From: Microbacterium sp. W4I4
GTDB taxonomy: Bacteria > Actinomycetota > Actinomycetes > Actinomycetales > Microbacteriaceae
Assembly: GCF_030816235.1 (NCBI RefSeq)
Contig: NZ_JAUSXT010000001.1
Location: forward strand, 2,108,001-2,172,000
DNA length: 64,000 bases
Direction: 5' to 3'
Program-made: the position numbers and the translations under genes
In this document: positions 23,508 through 31,901 of the stretch, in pieces
Layout: each line of letters begins with the position of its first letter
Position numbering within the stretch: position 1 is the first letter of the stretch
Notes under the pieces: model-generated
The model's input: only the letters and a program-made list of their open reading frames with translations
Told to the model about the DNA's origin: nothing
Databases searched by the model: none

Positions 23508-24821
23508 ATGACATCCACCCGCATCATCCGCACCGCCGCCGTCGTCGCCGTCGGAGCCGTCTCGGCCTTCGGCCTCGCCGCCTGCAGCAGCGCCGACAGC
23601 GCCCCCGACTCGGTCTCGTCGGGCAAGCCGGTGACCATCGAGTACATGCACCGCCTCGACAACGGCACCGACATGGCCACGGTCGCCGAGATCGCCGAGC
23701 GCTGGAACGAGGAGAACCCCGACATCCAGGTCAAGACGACCAAGTTCGACGGCGCCGCCACCGACATGGTCCTCAAGCTGGAGACCGATGTGAAGGCCGG
23801 CAACGCCCCGTGCCTCGCACAGGTCGGCTACTCAGAAGCACCCCAGCTGTATGTGAAGGGCCTGCTGGAGGACGTCACCGCCGAGGCTGAGAAGTACGAG
23901 TCGAACTTCTCAGCGGGAGCCTACGCCGGCATGCGCGTCGGCGACGTCGTCGTCGGACTGCCGCAGGATGTCGGCCCCCTGGTCTACTTCTACAACGCCA
24001 CCGCGTTCAAGGAGCTCGGCCTCGAGGCTCCCGCGACCATCGAGGACCTGGCCGCGGACTCGGCCACGGCCGCCACCGCGGGCAAGTACGTCACGGCGTT
24101 CACCGCCGACGAGGCCACGCACTGGCTGGCCGCGCAGTCCGCGGCCGCCGGCGACACCTGGTTCAGCACCAAGGGCGACAAGTGGGTCGTGGATGCCGAA
24201 GGCACCGGCTCGCAGAAGGTCTCGACCTTCTGGCAGGATCTGCTCGACAAGAATCAGACGCTCAAGGCGGACCGCTGGGGCGAGCCGTTCACCGTCGCGC
24301 TCAACGACGGCAGCCTGATCGGCCACATCGGCGCGGCATGGGAGGCGGGCTTCCTGCTCGACTCGCTCGACGGCACCCCGTCCGAGGGCCAGTGGCGCGT
24401 CGCCCAGCTGCCCGACTTCGGTGCGGGTGAGATGACCGGTCCCGACGGCGGCTCCGGCGTCGCGGTCCTCAAGGGCTGCGACCACCCGGCCGAGGCCATG
24501 AAGTTCAACAACTGGTTCAACACCCAGATCGACGACCTCGCCTCGCAGGGACTCGTGGTCGCCGGCAACGGCGCCCCGAAGAGCAGCGAGAAGATGCTGC
24601 GTCAGTTCGGCGGCCAGGACGTCCTCGGCGAGCTCGCCACTGCCACGGCGAACATGAACCCGGACTTCCCGTACGCACCCGGCTTCTCCACCCTGTCGGC
24701 GATGACCGAGACCGCCGCAGGCGTGACCGCCGGTGACAAGAAGGTCGCCGACATCTTCACCACGGCCCAGAACACGGCCATGAAGGCGCTGACGGACCTC
24801 GGTCTTCCGGTCGCCGAGTAA
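23508..24821 (+). CDS. Sugar ABC transporter substrate-binding lipoprotein (family 1)
   Basis: Extracellular sugar-binding lipoprotein of 437 residues. The signal peptide ends in lipobox LAAC (Cys about 26). Family-1 features: 'ERWNEENPDIQVKTTKF' at the N-terminal lobe and 'GLPQDVGPLVYFYN', then a GIGAAWE-like stretch and 'FNNWFNT' in the C-lobe. GGGGAG serves as ribosome-binding site. First gene of an importer operon with two permeases; no ATPase gene is present, so a shared MsiK-type ATPase is likely. The GH35 gene and LacI regulator nearby, with shared operators, suggest a beta-galactoside as ligand. Confidence 0.93.
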   Translation: MTSTRIIRTAAVVAVGAVSAFGLAACSSADSAPDSVSSGKPVTIEYMHRLDNGTDMATVAEIAERWNEENPDIQVKTTKFDGAATDMVLKLETDVKAGNAPCLAQVGYSEAPQLYVKGLLEDVTAEAEKYESNFSAGAYAGMRVGDVVVGLPQDVGPLVYFYNATAFKELGLEAPATIEDLAADSATAATAGKYVTAFTADEATHWLAAQSAAAGDTWFSTKGDKWVVDAEGTGSQKVSTFWQDLLDKNQTLKADRWGEPFTVALNDGSLIGHIGAAWEAGFLLDSLDGTPSEGQWRVAQLPDFGAGEMTGPDGGSGVAVLKGCDHPAEAMKFNNWFNTQIDDLASQGLVVAGNGAPKSSEKMLRQFGGQDVLGELATATANMNPDFPYAPGFSTLSAMTETAAGVTAGDKKVADIFTTAQNTAMKALTDLGLPVAE

Positions 24822-24843
24822 CCCCCGCTTCACGCACGCAGTG

Positions 24844-24876
24844 CCGGCGGAGGACACGACCCGTGTCCTCCGCCGG
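24844..24876 (+). terminator. Intercistronic hairpin between binding protein and permease genes
   Basis: A perfect 15-bp stem (CCGGCGGAGGACACG at 24844-24858 with its complement at 24862-24876) and a 3-nt loop. In such operons a hairpin here lowers read-through or protects the upstream mRNA, giving more binding protein than permease. Confidence 0.7.
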
Positions 24877-24903
24877 TGCCGTTTCGAAAGGTGAGATGAC
24901 GCA

Positions 24904-25839
24904 GTGAGCACCGAGACCATCAGCAGGAGCCTCCGCACCCGGGGCTTCCGCGCACGCCAGGAGTCCCGCACGGGCTGGCTGTTCATGGCGCCGTTCGCGG
25001 CGCTGTTCCTCATCGTCTTCCTCGTGCCGATCATCATCTCGGTGCGCGCGGCGTTCTTCTCCCAGAAGCCCTCCGGCGGCGGACTGTTCGGGGGCGGCGA
25101 ACTGGTGGACACCTTCGTGGGCTTCGACAACCTCGCCGCGGCCGCTTCCAACGAGGTGTTCTGGATCGGCATGGGACGCGTCGTGCTCTACGCCGCGCTC
25201 CAGATCCCGGTGATGATCATCGCGGCCCTCGCCCTGGCACTGCTGCTGGATTCTTTCCTCGTGCGGCGCCCGGCCTTCTTCCGTCTGTCGTTCTTCCTGC
25301 CGTTCGCGATCCCCGGGGTCATCGCCGCGATGATCTGGCTGTACCTCTACACGCCCGAGGTCTCGCCCTTCATCCCGTTCCTGCCCGCCGGCGTGGACTT
25401 CATGGCTCCGGGCACGATCCTCGCCTCGATGGCGAACATGACCACCTGGACCTACACCGGCTACAACATGCTGATCTTCCTCGCAGCTCTCCAGGCCATC
25501 CCGCGCGAGCTGTACGAGGCCGCGCGCATCGACGGCGCCGACGGCTTCCAGATCTCGATGCGCATCAAGGTGCCGATGGTGCGCGGGGCCGCGCTGCTGG
25601 CGGTGCTGCTGTCCATCATCGGCACGATCCAGCTGTTCAACGAGCCCGTGATCATGGAGGGCGCCAACTCCTGGATGGGACTGGACTACACGCCGATGAT
25701 GCTCACCTACAACTCGATGATGGGTGAGATCTCACCCTCGGGCAGCGGCCCGGCATCCGCGTATTCGCTGCTGCTGGCCGTGATCGCGGGCCTGCTGGCC
25801 GTCGTGTACGCATTCGCGCAGCGCAGGAAGGCATCCTGA
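24904..25839 (+). CDS. Sugar ABC transporter permease, MalF type
   Basis: Membrane subunit of 311 residues with six helices. The cytoplasmic EAA loop is 'EAARIDGADGFQISMRIKVP', which couples to the ATPase. The first in-frame start is GTG at 24904, after GAAAGGTGAG; an ATG seven bases upstream hits a stop at once. It follows the binding-protein gene and overlaps the next permease by TGATG. A flexible Gly-rich stretch 'KPSGGGLFGGGE' after the first helix is a little unusual. Confidence 0.93.
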   Translation: MSTETISRSLRTRGFRARQESRTGWLFMAPFAALFLIVFLVPIIISVRAAFFSQKPSGGGLFGGGELVDTFVGFDNLAAAASNEVFWIGMGRVVLYAALQIPVMIIAALALALLLDSFLVRRPAFFRLSFFLPFAIPGVIAAMIWLYLYTPEVSPFIPFLPAGVDFMAPGTILASMANMTTWTYTGYNMLIFLAALQAIPRELYEAARIDGADGFQISMRIKVPMVRGAALLAVLLSIIGTIQLFNEPVIMEGANSWMGLDYTPMMLTYNSMMGEISPSGSGPASAYSLLLAVIAGLLAVVYAFAQRRKAS

Positions 25840-26759
25840 TGAGCACCACGACCTTGATCGCCTCGGCCACCTCGGCCATGAAGAAGCGTCGCATCGCGGC
25901 ATCCGCCGACCTTCCGCCGCGTTCCATCGCCCCGGGACCCGTGGCCCGCACCTTCGGGATCATCGCCCTCGTCGTGGCGATGCTGTACTTCCTCGTGCCC
26001 GTGTTCTGGGTGTTCGTCGCATCCACCAAGAGCAACGCCGACCTGACGAACACCTTCGGCTTCTGGTTCGCCGAGTGGAACCTGCCCGCCAACTACGACA
26101 GCCTGATGAACTGGACGCAGGGCAACTTCTGGCGCTGGGTCGGCAACTCCGTGCTGTACTCGACGGCAGCGGGCGTGATCGGCACCCTGTTCGCCGTGAT
26201 GGCCGGCTACGCCATCGCGAAGTTCGCCTTCCCCGGCAAGAAGATCGCGGTCGCCGTGATCATGGCAGGGCTCCTGCTGCCGGTGGCTCTGCTGACCGTA
26301 CCGCTGTACATGGAGTTCCACGCCCTGGGGCTCACGAACACGATGTGGGCGATCATCATCCCGTCGGCGGTCTCCCCGTTCGGCGTGTTCCTGGGCATGG
26401 TCTATGCCGAATCGTCCGTGCCGACAGAACTGCTCGAGGCCGCCCGCATCGACGGCGCGAGCGAGCCGCGGATCTTCTTCACGATCGCGCTGCGCCTGCT
26501 GAGCCCGGCGATGGTGACGATCTTCCTGTTCGTCTTCGTCGCCACCTGGAACAACTTCCTGCTGCCACTGATGATGATCTCCAGCGCCGAGCTCAAGCCG
26601 GTCACGCTCGGCCTGTACGGCATGATGAGCTACTTCGCGCCCGAGAAGGGCGCTGTCATGCTCGGCGCGCTGCTGGGCGTCGTGCCGCTGATCATCCTGT
26701 TCTTCACCCTGCAGCGCTACTGGCGCAGCGGACTGGCTGCCGGCGCCGTCAAGGGCTGA
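25839..26759 (+). CDS. Sugar ABC transporter permease, MalG type
   Basis: Membrane subunit of 306 residues with six helices and the EAA loop 'EAARIDGASEPRIFFTIALR'. It starts on the TGATG overlap with the MalF-type gene. The N-terminal 35 residues are polar and cytoplasmic. Last gene of the importer operon; a strong terminator follows at 26797-26862. No ATPase gene is present in this operon. Confidence 0.93.
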   Translation: MSTTTLIASATSAMKKRRIAASADLPPRSIAPGPVARTFGIIALVVAMLYFLVPVFWVFVASTKSNADLTNTFGFWFAEWNLPANYDSLMNWTQGNFWRWVGNSVLYSTAAGVIGTLFAVMAGYAIAKFAFPGKKIAVAVIMAGLLLPVALLTVPLYMEFHALGLTNTMWAIIIPSAVSPFGVFLGMVYAESSVPTELLEAARIDGASEPRIFFTIALRLLSPAMVTIFLFVFVATWNNFLLPLMMISSAELKPVTLGLYGMMSYFAPEKGAVMLGALLGVVPLIILFFTLQRYWRSGLAAGAVKG

Positions 26760-26796
26760 GGCGCGAACGGCGCGCCCCCGGCCCGCGCCCCCGCGA

Positions 26797-26862
26797 GAAA
26801 CCACATTCCGCACGAAAAACCACGTCCTGCATGATTTCTCATGAAGGACGTGGTTTTTCGCG
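26797..26862. terminator. Bidirectional hairpin between convergent permease and GH35 genes
   Basis: A perfect 16-bp stem: CGAAAAACCACGTCCT (26813-26828) with its complement (26845-26860). An inner stem CATGA/TCATG lies in the loop. The A-tract on one arm and T-tract on the other give U-runs in both directions. A degenerate extra copy of the left arm, GAGAAACCAC, precedes it, so the plan resembles the nested repeats elsewhere in the window. Confidence 0.85.
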
Positions 26863-26877
26863 GTTCGGGAGCGGATG

Positions 26878-28636
26878 CTAAGACCCGATGAACTCCTCGG
26901 CGGGGCCGAAGGACGGCTGCTCGCGGATCTCGACGCTCGCGCCGAGCCGGTCGGTGTCGAGCACCACGATCTCGTTCGCACCCTCGCGCCACAGCGGTGC
27001 GGGCGCGTAGAGGGTCTCCTGCGGGCCGCGCTCCCAGTAGCGGCCGAGCAGGAAGCCGTTCAGCCAGACCATGCCCTTCGCGCCGCCGGGGAACGCCAGC
27101 CAGGCGTCGGCCGGGTGCGGGACGTCGAGTGCTGCGGTGGCGATTCCGGCAGCATCCGCCGCGGCATCAGCGACCGGGCTCGGAACGGCATCACCGAGGA
27201 TGCGGTGATCCCAGCCGTGCACGAAGCGGCGACCGCCGATGACGACGCCGTGCAGGATGCCCTTGTGCTCCCCCACGAACGGGCCGTAGTTGATGCGGCC
27301 GAGGCTCTCGACGAGGATCGTCAGCCGGCCTCGTCCGCCCGCTGCGGGCAGGTCGACCTGGTGCGCGCCGTCGTGCTCGAGCGTGCCGAGGCGCACGTCG
27401 TCGAGGTAGATCGTGGCGCGGTCGCGCAGACCCAGGATGCCGATGGTCGTCGCCTCCGGGAAGGAGATGTCCGACTCGTAGGAGACCAGGCCATCCTCGG
27501 CACCGAGCTCCTCGAACGTCGACGGTGCAGGCGTGTGCGCGGCGACCGGCATCGAACGCACGGCATCGAGCAGGGACGCGGTGGCGATCAGGGCAGCGCT
27601 CGCGGCGGGCTGGAAGGTCGGCGCCGCCGGAAGCTCCGGCAGCCCAGCCGGGTGGAACGGCGCGAACGCCTCCCGCAGGGCGTGGAACTTGGCGTTCACC
27701 GTGCCGTCCTCGCCGATCGGAGCGTCGGAGTCGTAGCTGGTGACGGTGGGCTGAATGCGCGTGCCGTCGTGGTTGGCGCCGTTCCAGAACCCGAAGTTCG
27801 TGCCGCCGTGCGCCATGTACAGGCTCACCGAGCCGCCGGCGTCGAGAAGCTCCTGGACCGTCCCGACCATGCTCGCCGCCGAGCGCACGTGGTGCTGCTC
27901 GCCCCAGTGGTCGAACCAGCCTCCCCACAGCTCGCTGCACATCAGGTGCTGCCCGTCGCGGCACAGCGCGACGGCCGCCGGGACTCCGGTGCCGAACGTG
28001 AAGGTGCCCATCACGCCGGGCACGCTGCCGTGCTCGACCATGTCGGAGGTGGTGCCGTCGGCCGTGGTGAGCATCTCGACCATGCCGCGCGAGACCAGCC
28101 CCGCGCGCAGGTGCGCCAGGTAGTCGGCGTCGCTGCCGAACGAGCCGTACTCGTTCTCGACCTGGATCAGACGGATCGGCCCGCCGTTCGCGGCCTGCAG
28201 CGGAGCGAGGAGCGGGATCAGCCGGTCGTACCAGGCATCCACCGCGGCGAGGAACACGGGGTCGGAGGTGCGCAGCGCCCGGGTGCGTGCCGACACCCAG
28301 TGCGGGATGCCGCCGTTCGACCATTCCGCGCAGATGTATGGGCTGGGGCGCACGAACACGTCCAGGCCGAGCTCGCCGGCGATCCGGATGAAGCGCGGCA
28401 GGTCGCGCCAGCCGGTGAAGTCGTACTCCCCCTCCACGCGCTCGTGGAAGTTCCAGGCGACGTAGGTGTCGACCGTGTTGGCGCCCATCCGCTGCGAGTC
28501 GACGCAGCCGGTCCTCCCACTGGTCAGGATGCACCCGGAAGTAGTGCACTGCTCCGGAGAGGATGCGGTGCTCCGCGCCGTCGCGGAGGATCCTTCCGTC
28601 ACGCCAGGCGAGAGAGGGGGATGCTGAGGTGGTCAT
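26878..28636 (-). pseudogene. GH35 beta-galactosidase, interrupted by a +1 frameshift
   Basis: Glycoside hydrolase family 35 enzyme that would remove terminal beta-galactose; about 585 residues if corrected. The N-terminal part (MTTSASPSL..., 'ILSGAVHYFRVHPDQWEDRL') is in one frame and the rest from 'MGANTVDTYVAWNFHER' is in another. The break is at about 28489-28490, where one extra base lies just before the Met-Gly-Ala-Asn segment. Both catalytic Glu motifs are intact downstream: 'IQVENEYGSFG' (acid/base) and 'MCSELWGGWF' (nucleophile). The start at 28634-28636 and LacI-type operator are also intact. It is either a recent mutation or a sequence error. It is divergent from the lacI gene. Confidence 0.88.
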
Positions 28637-28652
28637 GTATCTCCAGTGACAA

Positions 28653-28670
28653 AATGTTTGCGCTCCCATT
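28653..28670 (-). promoter_or_regulatory. LacI-type operator upstream of the GH35 gene
   Basis: Read on the minus strand this is AATGGGAGCGCAAACATT, with arms AATG and CATT. It shares the 13-base core GAGCGCAAACATT with the operator of the ABC operon at 23408-23423. It lies 17 bases upstream of the GH35 start codon. Confidence 0.75.
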
Positions 28671-28723
28671 GTGGCATCATCCGGGAGAATGAGCCAGGCG
28701 GGACTCGTCGCTAACATGGCCTC

Positions 28724-29752
28724 ATGTCTCCGCTTCATCCCTCCGACGATCGAGCCCCCAACCAGGTCGACGTCGCACGTCTCGCCGGCGTCTCGACGCA
28801 GACGGTGTCGCGGGTGATGTCCGGCCAGCAGAACGTGCGCCCGGAGACCGCCCGGCGCGTGCTGGCGGCCGTGGATGAGCTGGGCTATCGCGTGCACGCG
28901 GCGGCCGCCTCGCTGGCATCCGGTCGCACCCGCATCCTGGGCCTCATCGTCGTCTCCACCGACCGCTACTCGACCGCCGCGCTGAGCGTCGGCATCGAGC
29001 AGGCCGCCGCCGCCAACCGGTACACGGTCACCACCGCGGCCGTCTCCGACCATGCCTCCGATCAGGCCTTCATCGACGCCTTCGACCGTCTGGAGCGCCA
29101 GGGCGCGGAGGGCGTCATCCTCAGCGTGCCCGTCGAACTCGGCAGCGCCGCGATGCGCCTGCGCACCGCCCGCACACCGTCGACCCGCACCGAGCGCGCA
29201 ACCCTCGACCCGGAGGCCCCGCTCATCGTCGATCAGGGCTCCATCACCCGTCTGGCCGTCGAGCACCTGCTGGATCTCGGCCACAAGACCGTCTGGCACG
29301 TGTCGGGCGACCCGCTCTGGCTCGAGACCTCGCAGCGCCAGCAGGCCTGGGAGCAGGTGCTCACCGAGCACGGGATCACGCCGCCACCGGTGATCCCGGG
29401 CGACTGGACCCCGGAGTCGGGATACCGCGCCGGGCGGACCATCGCGGCGATCCCCGAGGCGACCGCGGTGTTCGTCTCCAGCGACGAGATGGCCTTCGGA
29501 CTGATCCGCGCGCTGCACGAGGCCGGGCGCAGCGTTCCCGACGAGATCTCGGTGGTGAGCGTCGACGACATCGCCCTCGCCGCGTTCGCCTCCCCGGCGC
29601 TGACGACGGTGCGCCAGCCCTTCGAGGCGATGGGCCGAGCCGCCGCCCTGCGCCTGATCACACAGCTCGAGGGCCGCGCCACCGAGGACGAGATCCCCGA
29701 CGTGACCCCCGAGCTCATCGTGCGCACCTCGGCGGCGCCGCCGCGCGCCTGA
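28724..29752 (+). CDS. LacI family transcriptional regulator (first sugar locus)
   Basis: Sugar-responsive repressor of 342 residues. The N-terminal HTH is 'VDVARLAGVSTQTVSRVMSG' with the hinge helix 'VHAAAASLASGRT'. The rest is a periplasmic-binding-protein-like sensor domain ('VFVSSDEMAFGLIRAL', 'ISVVSVDDIALAAFASPALT'). TAACAT at 28712-28717 ends 6 nt before the ATG, which suggests a leaderless mRNA. It is divergent from GH35 and probably binds the shared core at 23408-23423 and 28653-28670. The sensor domain appears slightly short around 'LRTARTPSTRTERATL', where many relatives have an extra strand. Confidence 0.93.
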   Translation: MSPLHPSDDRAPNQVDVARLAGVSTQTVSRVMSGQQNVRPETARRVLAAVDELGYRVHAAAASLASGRTRILGLIVVSTDRYSTAALSVGIEQAAAANRYTVTTAAVSDHASDQAFIDAFDRLERQGAEGVILSVPVELGSAAMRLRTARTPSTRTERATLDPEAPLIVDQGSITRLAVEHLLDLGHKTVWHVSGDPLWLETSQRQQAWEQVLTEHGITPPPVIPGDWTPESGYRAGRTIAAIPEATAVFVSSDEMAFGLIRALHEAGRSVPDEISVVSVDDIALAAFASPALTTVRQPFEAMGRAAALRLITQLEGRATEDEIPDVTPELIVRTSAAPPRA

Positions 29753-29819
29753 GACGCGGGCGTCCGCGTCCGATCGTGACACCCCGCCCGCTCCTCAGAC
29801 GACGGAATACGCTGGAGAC

Positions 29820-30485
29820 ATGTCATCCATGACCGCTCCCGAGGCCCTCGCCGAGCTCGCCGCGCTCGAGGACCCGAAAGCCCGTACCGTGAACGAGCGG
29901 CACGGCGATGCGCACGGCGTGAACCTGTCGAAGATGCGCGCGCTGGCGAAGCGGATCGGGATGTCGACCGAGTTCGCGCGCGAGCTGTGGGCCACCGGCG
30001 ATGTGGCCGGTCAGCTGCTCGGGCTGCTGATCGCGAAGCCGCGGGAGCTGTCGGCGGACGAGATCGATCAGATGGTGCGCACCACCCGCAGCGCGAAGGC
30101 GCACGACTGGACGGTCAACTACATCGCCAAGAAGTCGCCGCTCGCCGAAGAGCTGCGGTTGCGCTGGTTCCACGATGCGGATGCCGATGCCCGCGCGGCC
30201 GCCTGGTCGCTGACCTCTGCGCGCGTGGCGAAGGATCCTTCCGGGCTGGATCTGGACGGGCTGCTGGATCGCATCGAGCGCGAGTTGCGCGATGCTCCGT
30301 CGCGCGAGCAGTGGGCGATGAACGAGACGCTGGCTTACATCGGCATCCACCACCCGGCCCTGCGCGAGCGCGCCCTGGAGATCGGCGAGCGTCTGCAGGT
30401 GCTCGCGGACTACCCGACGCCGCCGAACTGCACCTCGCCGTTCGCCCCGCTGTGGATCGCCGAGATGGTGAGCCGCCAGGGCTGA
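29820..30485 (+). CDS. DNA alkylation repair-like protein (AlkD family, HEAT repeats)
   Basis: All-helical protein of 221 residues resembling AlkD-type HEAT-repeat proteins, whose studied members are glycosylases for 3- and 7-alkylpurines. Seen: 'NERHGDAHGVNLSKMRALAK' near the N terminus and the helical repeat around 'AKAHDWTVNYIAKKSPL'. Catalytic residues cannot be checked with certainty by eye, so a DNA glycosylase role is inferred. TACGCT at 29808-29813 ends 6 nt before the ATG at 29820, fitting a leaderless mRNA. It stands alone between lacI and the purine gene. Confidence 0.75.
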   Translation: MSSMTAPEALAELAALEDPKARTVNERHGDAHGVNLSKMRALAKRIGMSTEFARELWATGDVAGQLLGLLIAKPRELSADEIDQMVRTTRSAKAHDWTVNYIAKKSPLAEELRLRWFHDADADARAAAWSLTSARVAKDPSGLDLDGLLDRIERELRDAPSREQWAMNETLAYIGIHHPALRERALEIGERLQVLADYPTPPNCTSPFAPLWIAEMVSRQG

Positions 30486-30659
30486 GCCGGGGCGCGGCTG
30501 AGCCGGCGCGCGGCTGCGCAGGTCGCCGTCGCGCGCGCTGGGCGCTGCGCGCCACGCGCCACGCCATCCGCCACGCCAGCGCGCCATCCGTCGCCCGCCG
30601 CGCCACCCGCCACCCGCCACCCGGCACCCGCCGCGGATGCGGGATGCCGGGGCGTGCGC
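30486..30659. other. Intergenic low-complexity CGCCAC-rich stretch
   Basis: No gene is seen between the convergent AlkD-like and AICAR formyltransferase genes. From about 30548 to 30640 the sequence is a loose run of CGCCAC, CGCCATC and CGCCACC words, all purine-poor on the plus strand, with CTGAGCCGG repeated near 30482-30510. No clear terminator stem was found. Confidence 0.6.
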
Positions 30660-31796
30660 TCAGTGGTGGAAGAGGCGCAGCCCGGTCGTGACGAGGTCGA
30701 TGTCGTGCTCGGATGCCGCGGCGGCGACCTCGTCGGAGCGGGTGGATCCGCCGGGCTCGACGATGGTGCGCACGCCGTATTCGGCGGCGTGGTCGACGTT
30801 GTCGCGGAAGGGCAGGAAGCCGTCCGAGACCAGGGTGACGTCGTCGAGCTTCTCGGCCCATTCCTCGCGCCAGGTGCGCTCGTCGTAGCGGGCGGATGCC
30901 TCGGCGCCGAAGAGCTCGGTGAACTCCGCCTGCTGGGAGCGGGTCATCTCGGCGCCGGCGAAGCGGATCTGCCAGTTCAGGCGGTCCTGCCGCCGCATGC
31001 CGTCGACGAGCGGAAGCTCGCGGACGAACGGATGCCGTCGCAGCCACCACACGCGCGCCTTGTCGCCGGCGAGGCGCACGCAGTCCACGCGGTTCTGCTG
31101 CCCCGCGCCGATGCCGATCGCCGCACCGTCGCGCACCAGCACGACGGAGTTCGACTGGGTGTAGCGGGCCGTCGCCATGCCGAGCAGCGCGTCGCGGCGG
31201 CGGGTCTCGTCGAGCGCACCGGCGGGGAGCGCAGCAGCGAGATCGGCGGCATCCCGATCCTGCTCGATGATCGCGCCCAGCACCTCACGACGCTCGCGCG
31301 CCGGCGGCTGCCAGTCGGTGCCGGCGTCGAAGATCAGGAACCCGCCGGACTTCTTCGCACTCAGCGTCGCGACCGCGCCCTCCTCGTAGCCGGGGGCGAT
31401 CACGGCATCGCAGATGACGGTGCGCAGGAACTCTGCGGTCTCGGCATCCACCGGGCGCGACAGCGCCACCACGTCGCCGAACGACGACTTCGGGTCTGCG
31501 TCGCGAGCGCGCACGTACGCGGAGATCAGGCTGTCGGCGGCGGCATCCGGGGTGCGCCAGGTCTCGGCGGCGACCTCGTCGACGGCACCGGCGAGCGCGG
31601 CGCCGGCGGGCGAGACGTGCTTGAACGACGCGGCGGCGGGCAGGCCACCGGCATCATCGGCCTCGCGCACGAGCGCGAACGCGTTCAGGGCGTCGAGGTA
31701 GTTGATCAGCGAGGGTGCGCCGCCTATGACGGCGGGGCCCCCTTCGACCGTGGCGGACTGGTGCGGATTCATCCCGTAGCGCACGGGTACTCCCAT
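30660..31796 (-). CDS. Stand-alone AICAR formyltransferase (PurH C-terminal domain homologue)
   Basis: Predicted to convert AICAR (ZMP) and 10-formyl-THF to FAICAR, the ninth step of purine synthesis. It has 378 residues and only the AICARFT domain; the IMP cyclohydrolase half of normal PurH is missing. Motifs: 'RYGMNPHQSA' at the N terminus and 'FKHVSPAGAA', the catalytic Lys-His pair in a form more like animal ATIC than bacterial PurH. C-terminal 'SDGFLPFRDNVDHAAEYGVR' is also present. The ATG at 31794-31796 lies just after a ZTP riboswitch and inside a small hairpin; the longer upstream frame would translate the aptamer and is rejected. A bifunctional purH is presumably elsewhere. Confidence 0.9.
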   Translation of the reverse strand: MGVPVRYGMNPHQSATVEGGPAVIGGAPSLINYLDALNAFALVREADDAGGLPAAASFKHVSPAGAALAGAVDEVAAETWRTPDAAADSLISAYVRARDADPKSSFGDVVALSRPVDAETAEFLRTVICDAVIAPGYEEGAVATLSAKKSGGFLIFDAGTDWQPPARERREVLGAIIEQDRDAADLAAALPAGALDETRRRDALLGMATARYTQSNSVVLVRDGAAIGIGAGQQNRVDCVRLAGDKARVWWLRRHPFVRELPLVDGMRRQDRLNWQIRFAGAEMTRSQQAEFTELFGAEASARYDERTWREEWAEKLDDVTLVSDGFLPFRDNVDHAAEYGVRTIVEPGGSTRSDEVAAAASEHDIDLVTTGLRLFHH

Positions 31797-31878
31797 CTGT
31801 GATGGGCACCCAGGCGGACGATGCCGTACTTGCGCTCCCTGCCGGTCATCCGGCTTCGCCAGTCGCACCTCCAGGATA
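31792..31878 (-). promoter_or_regulatory. ZTP (pfl) riboswitch with start-codon hairpin
   Basis: On the minus strand the leader reads GTGCGACTGGCGAAG, then a CCGG-ATGA-CCGG hairpin, GGGAGCGC, a 15-nt linker and CCGCCTGGGTGCCC. The blocks GACUGGCG, GGGAGCG and CCGCCUGGG are the conserved parts of the ZTP/pfl aptamer; UGCG and CGCA form P1. ZTP riboswitches sense ZMP, the substrate of the gene that follows. A -10-like TATCCT lies at 31873-31878, so the RNA would begin about at the aptamer. The last CCC of the aptamer also pairs in CCCATC-ACA-GATGGG (31792-31806), a hairpin that contains the ATG. Confidence 0.85.
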
Positions 31879-31901
31879 CCGGGCGCCCCGCCCCCGCCAC
31901 G

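Noticed and set aside
27191..29782. Minus-strand open frame of 863 codons across lacI and GH35
   Set aside because: Only the short piece MTTSASPSL to WEDRLRRL is real (start of GH35); the rest is antisense to lacI or out of frame.
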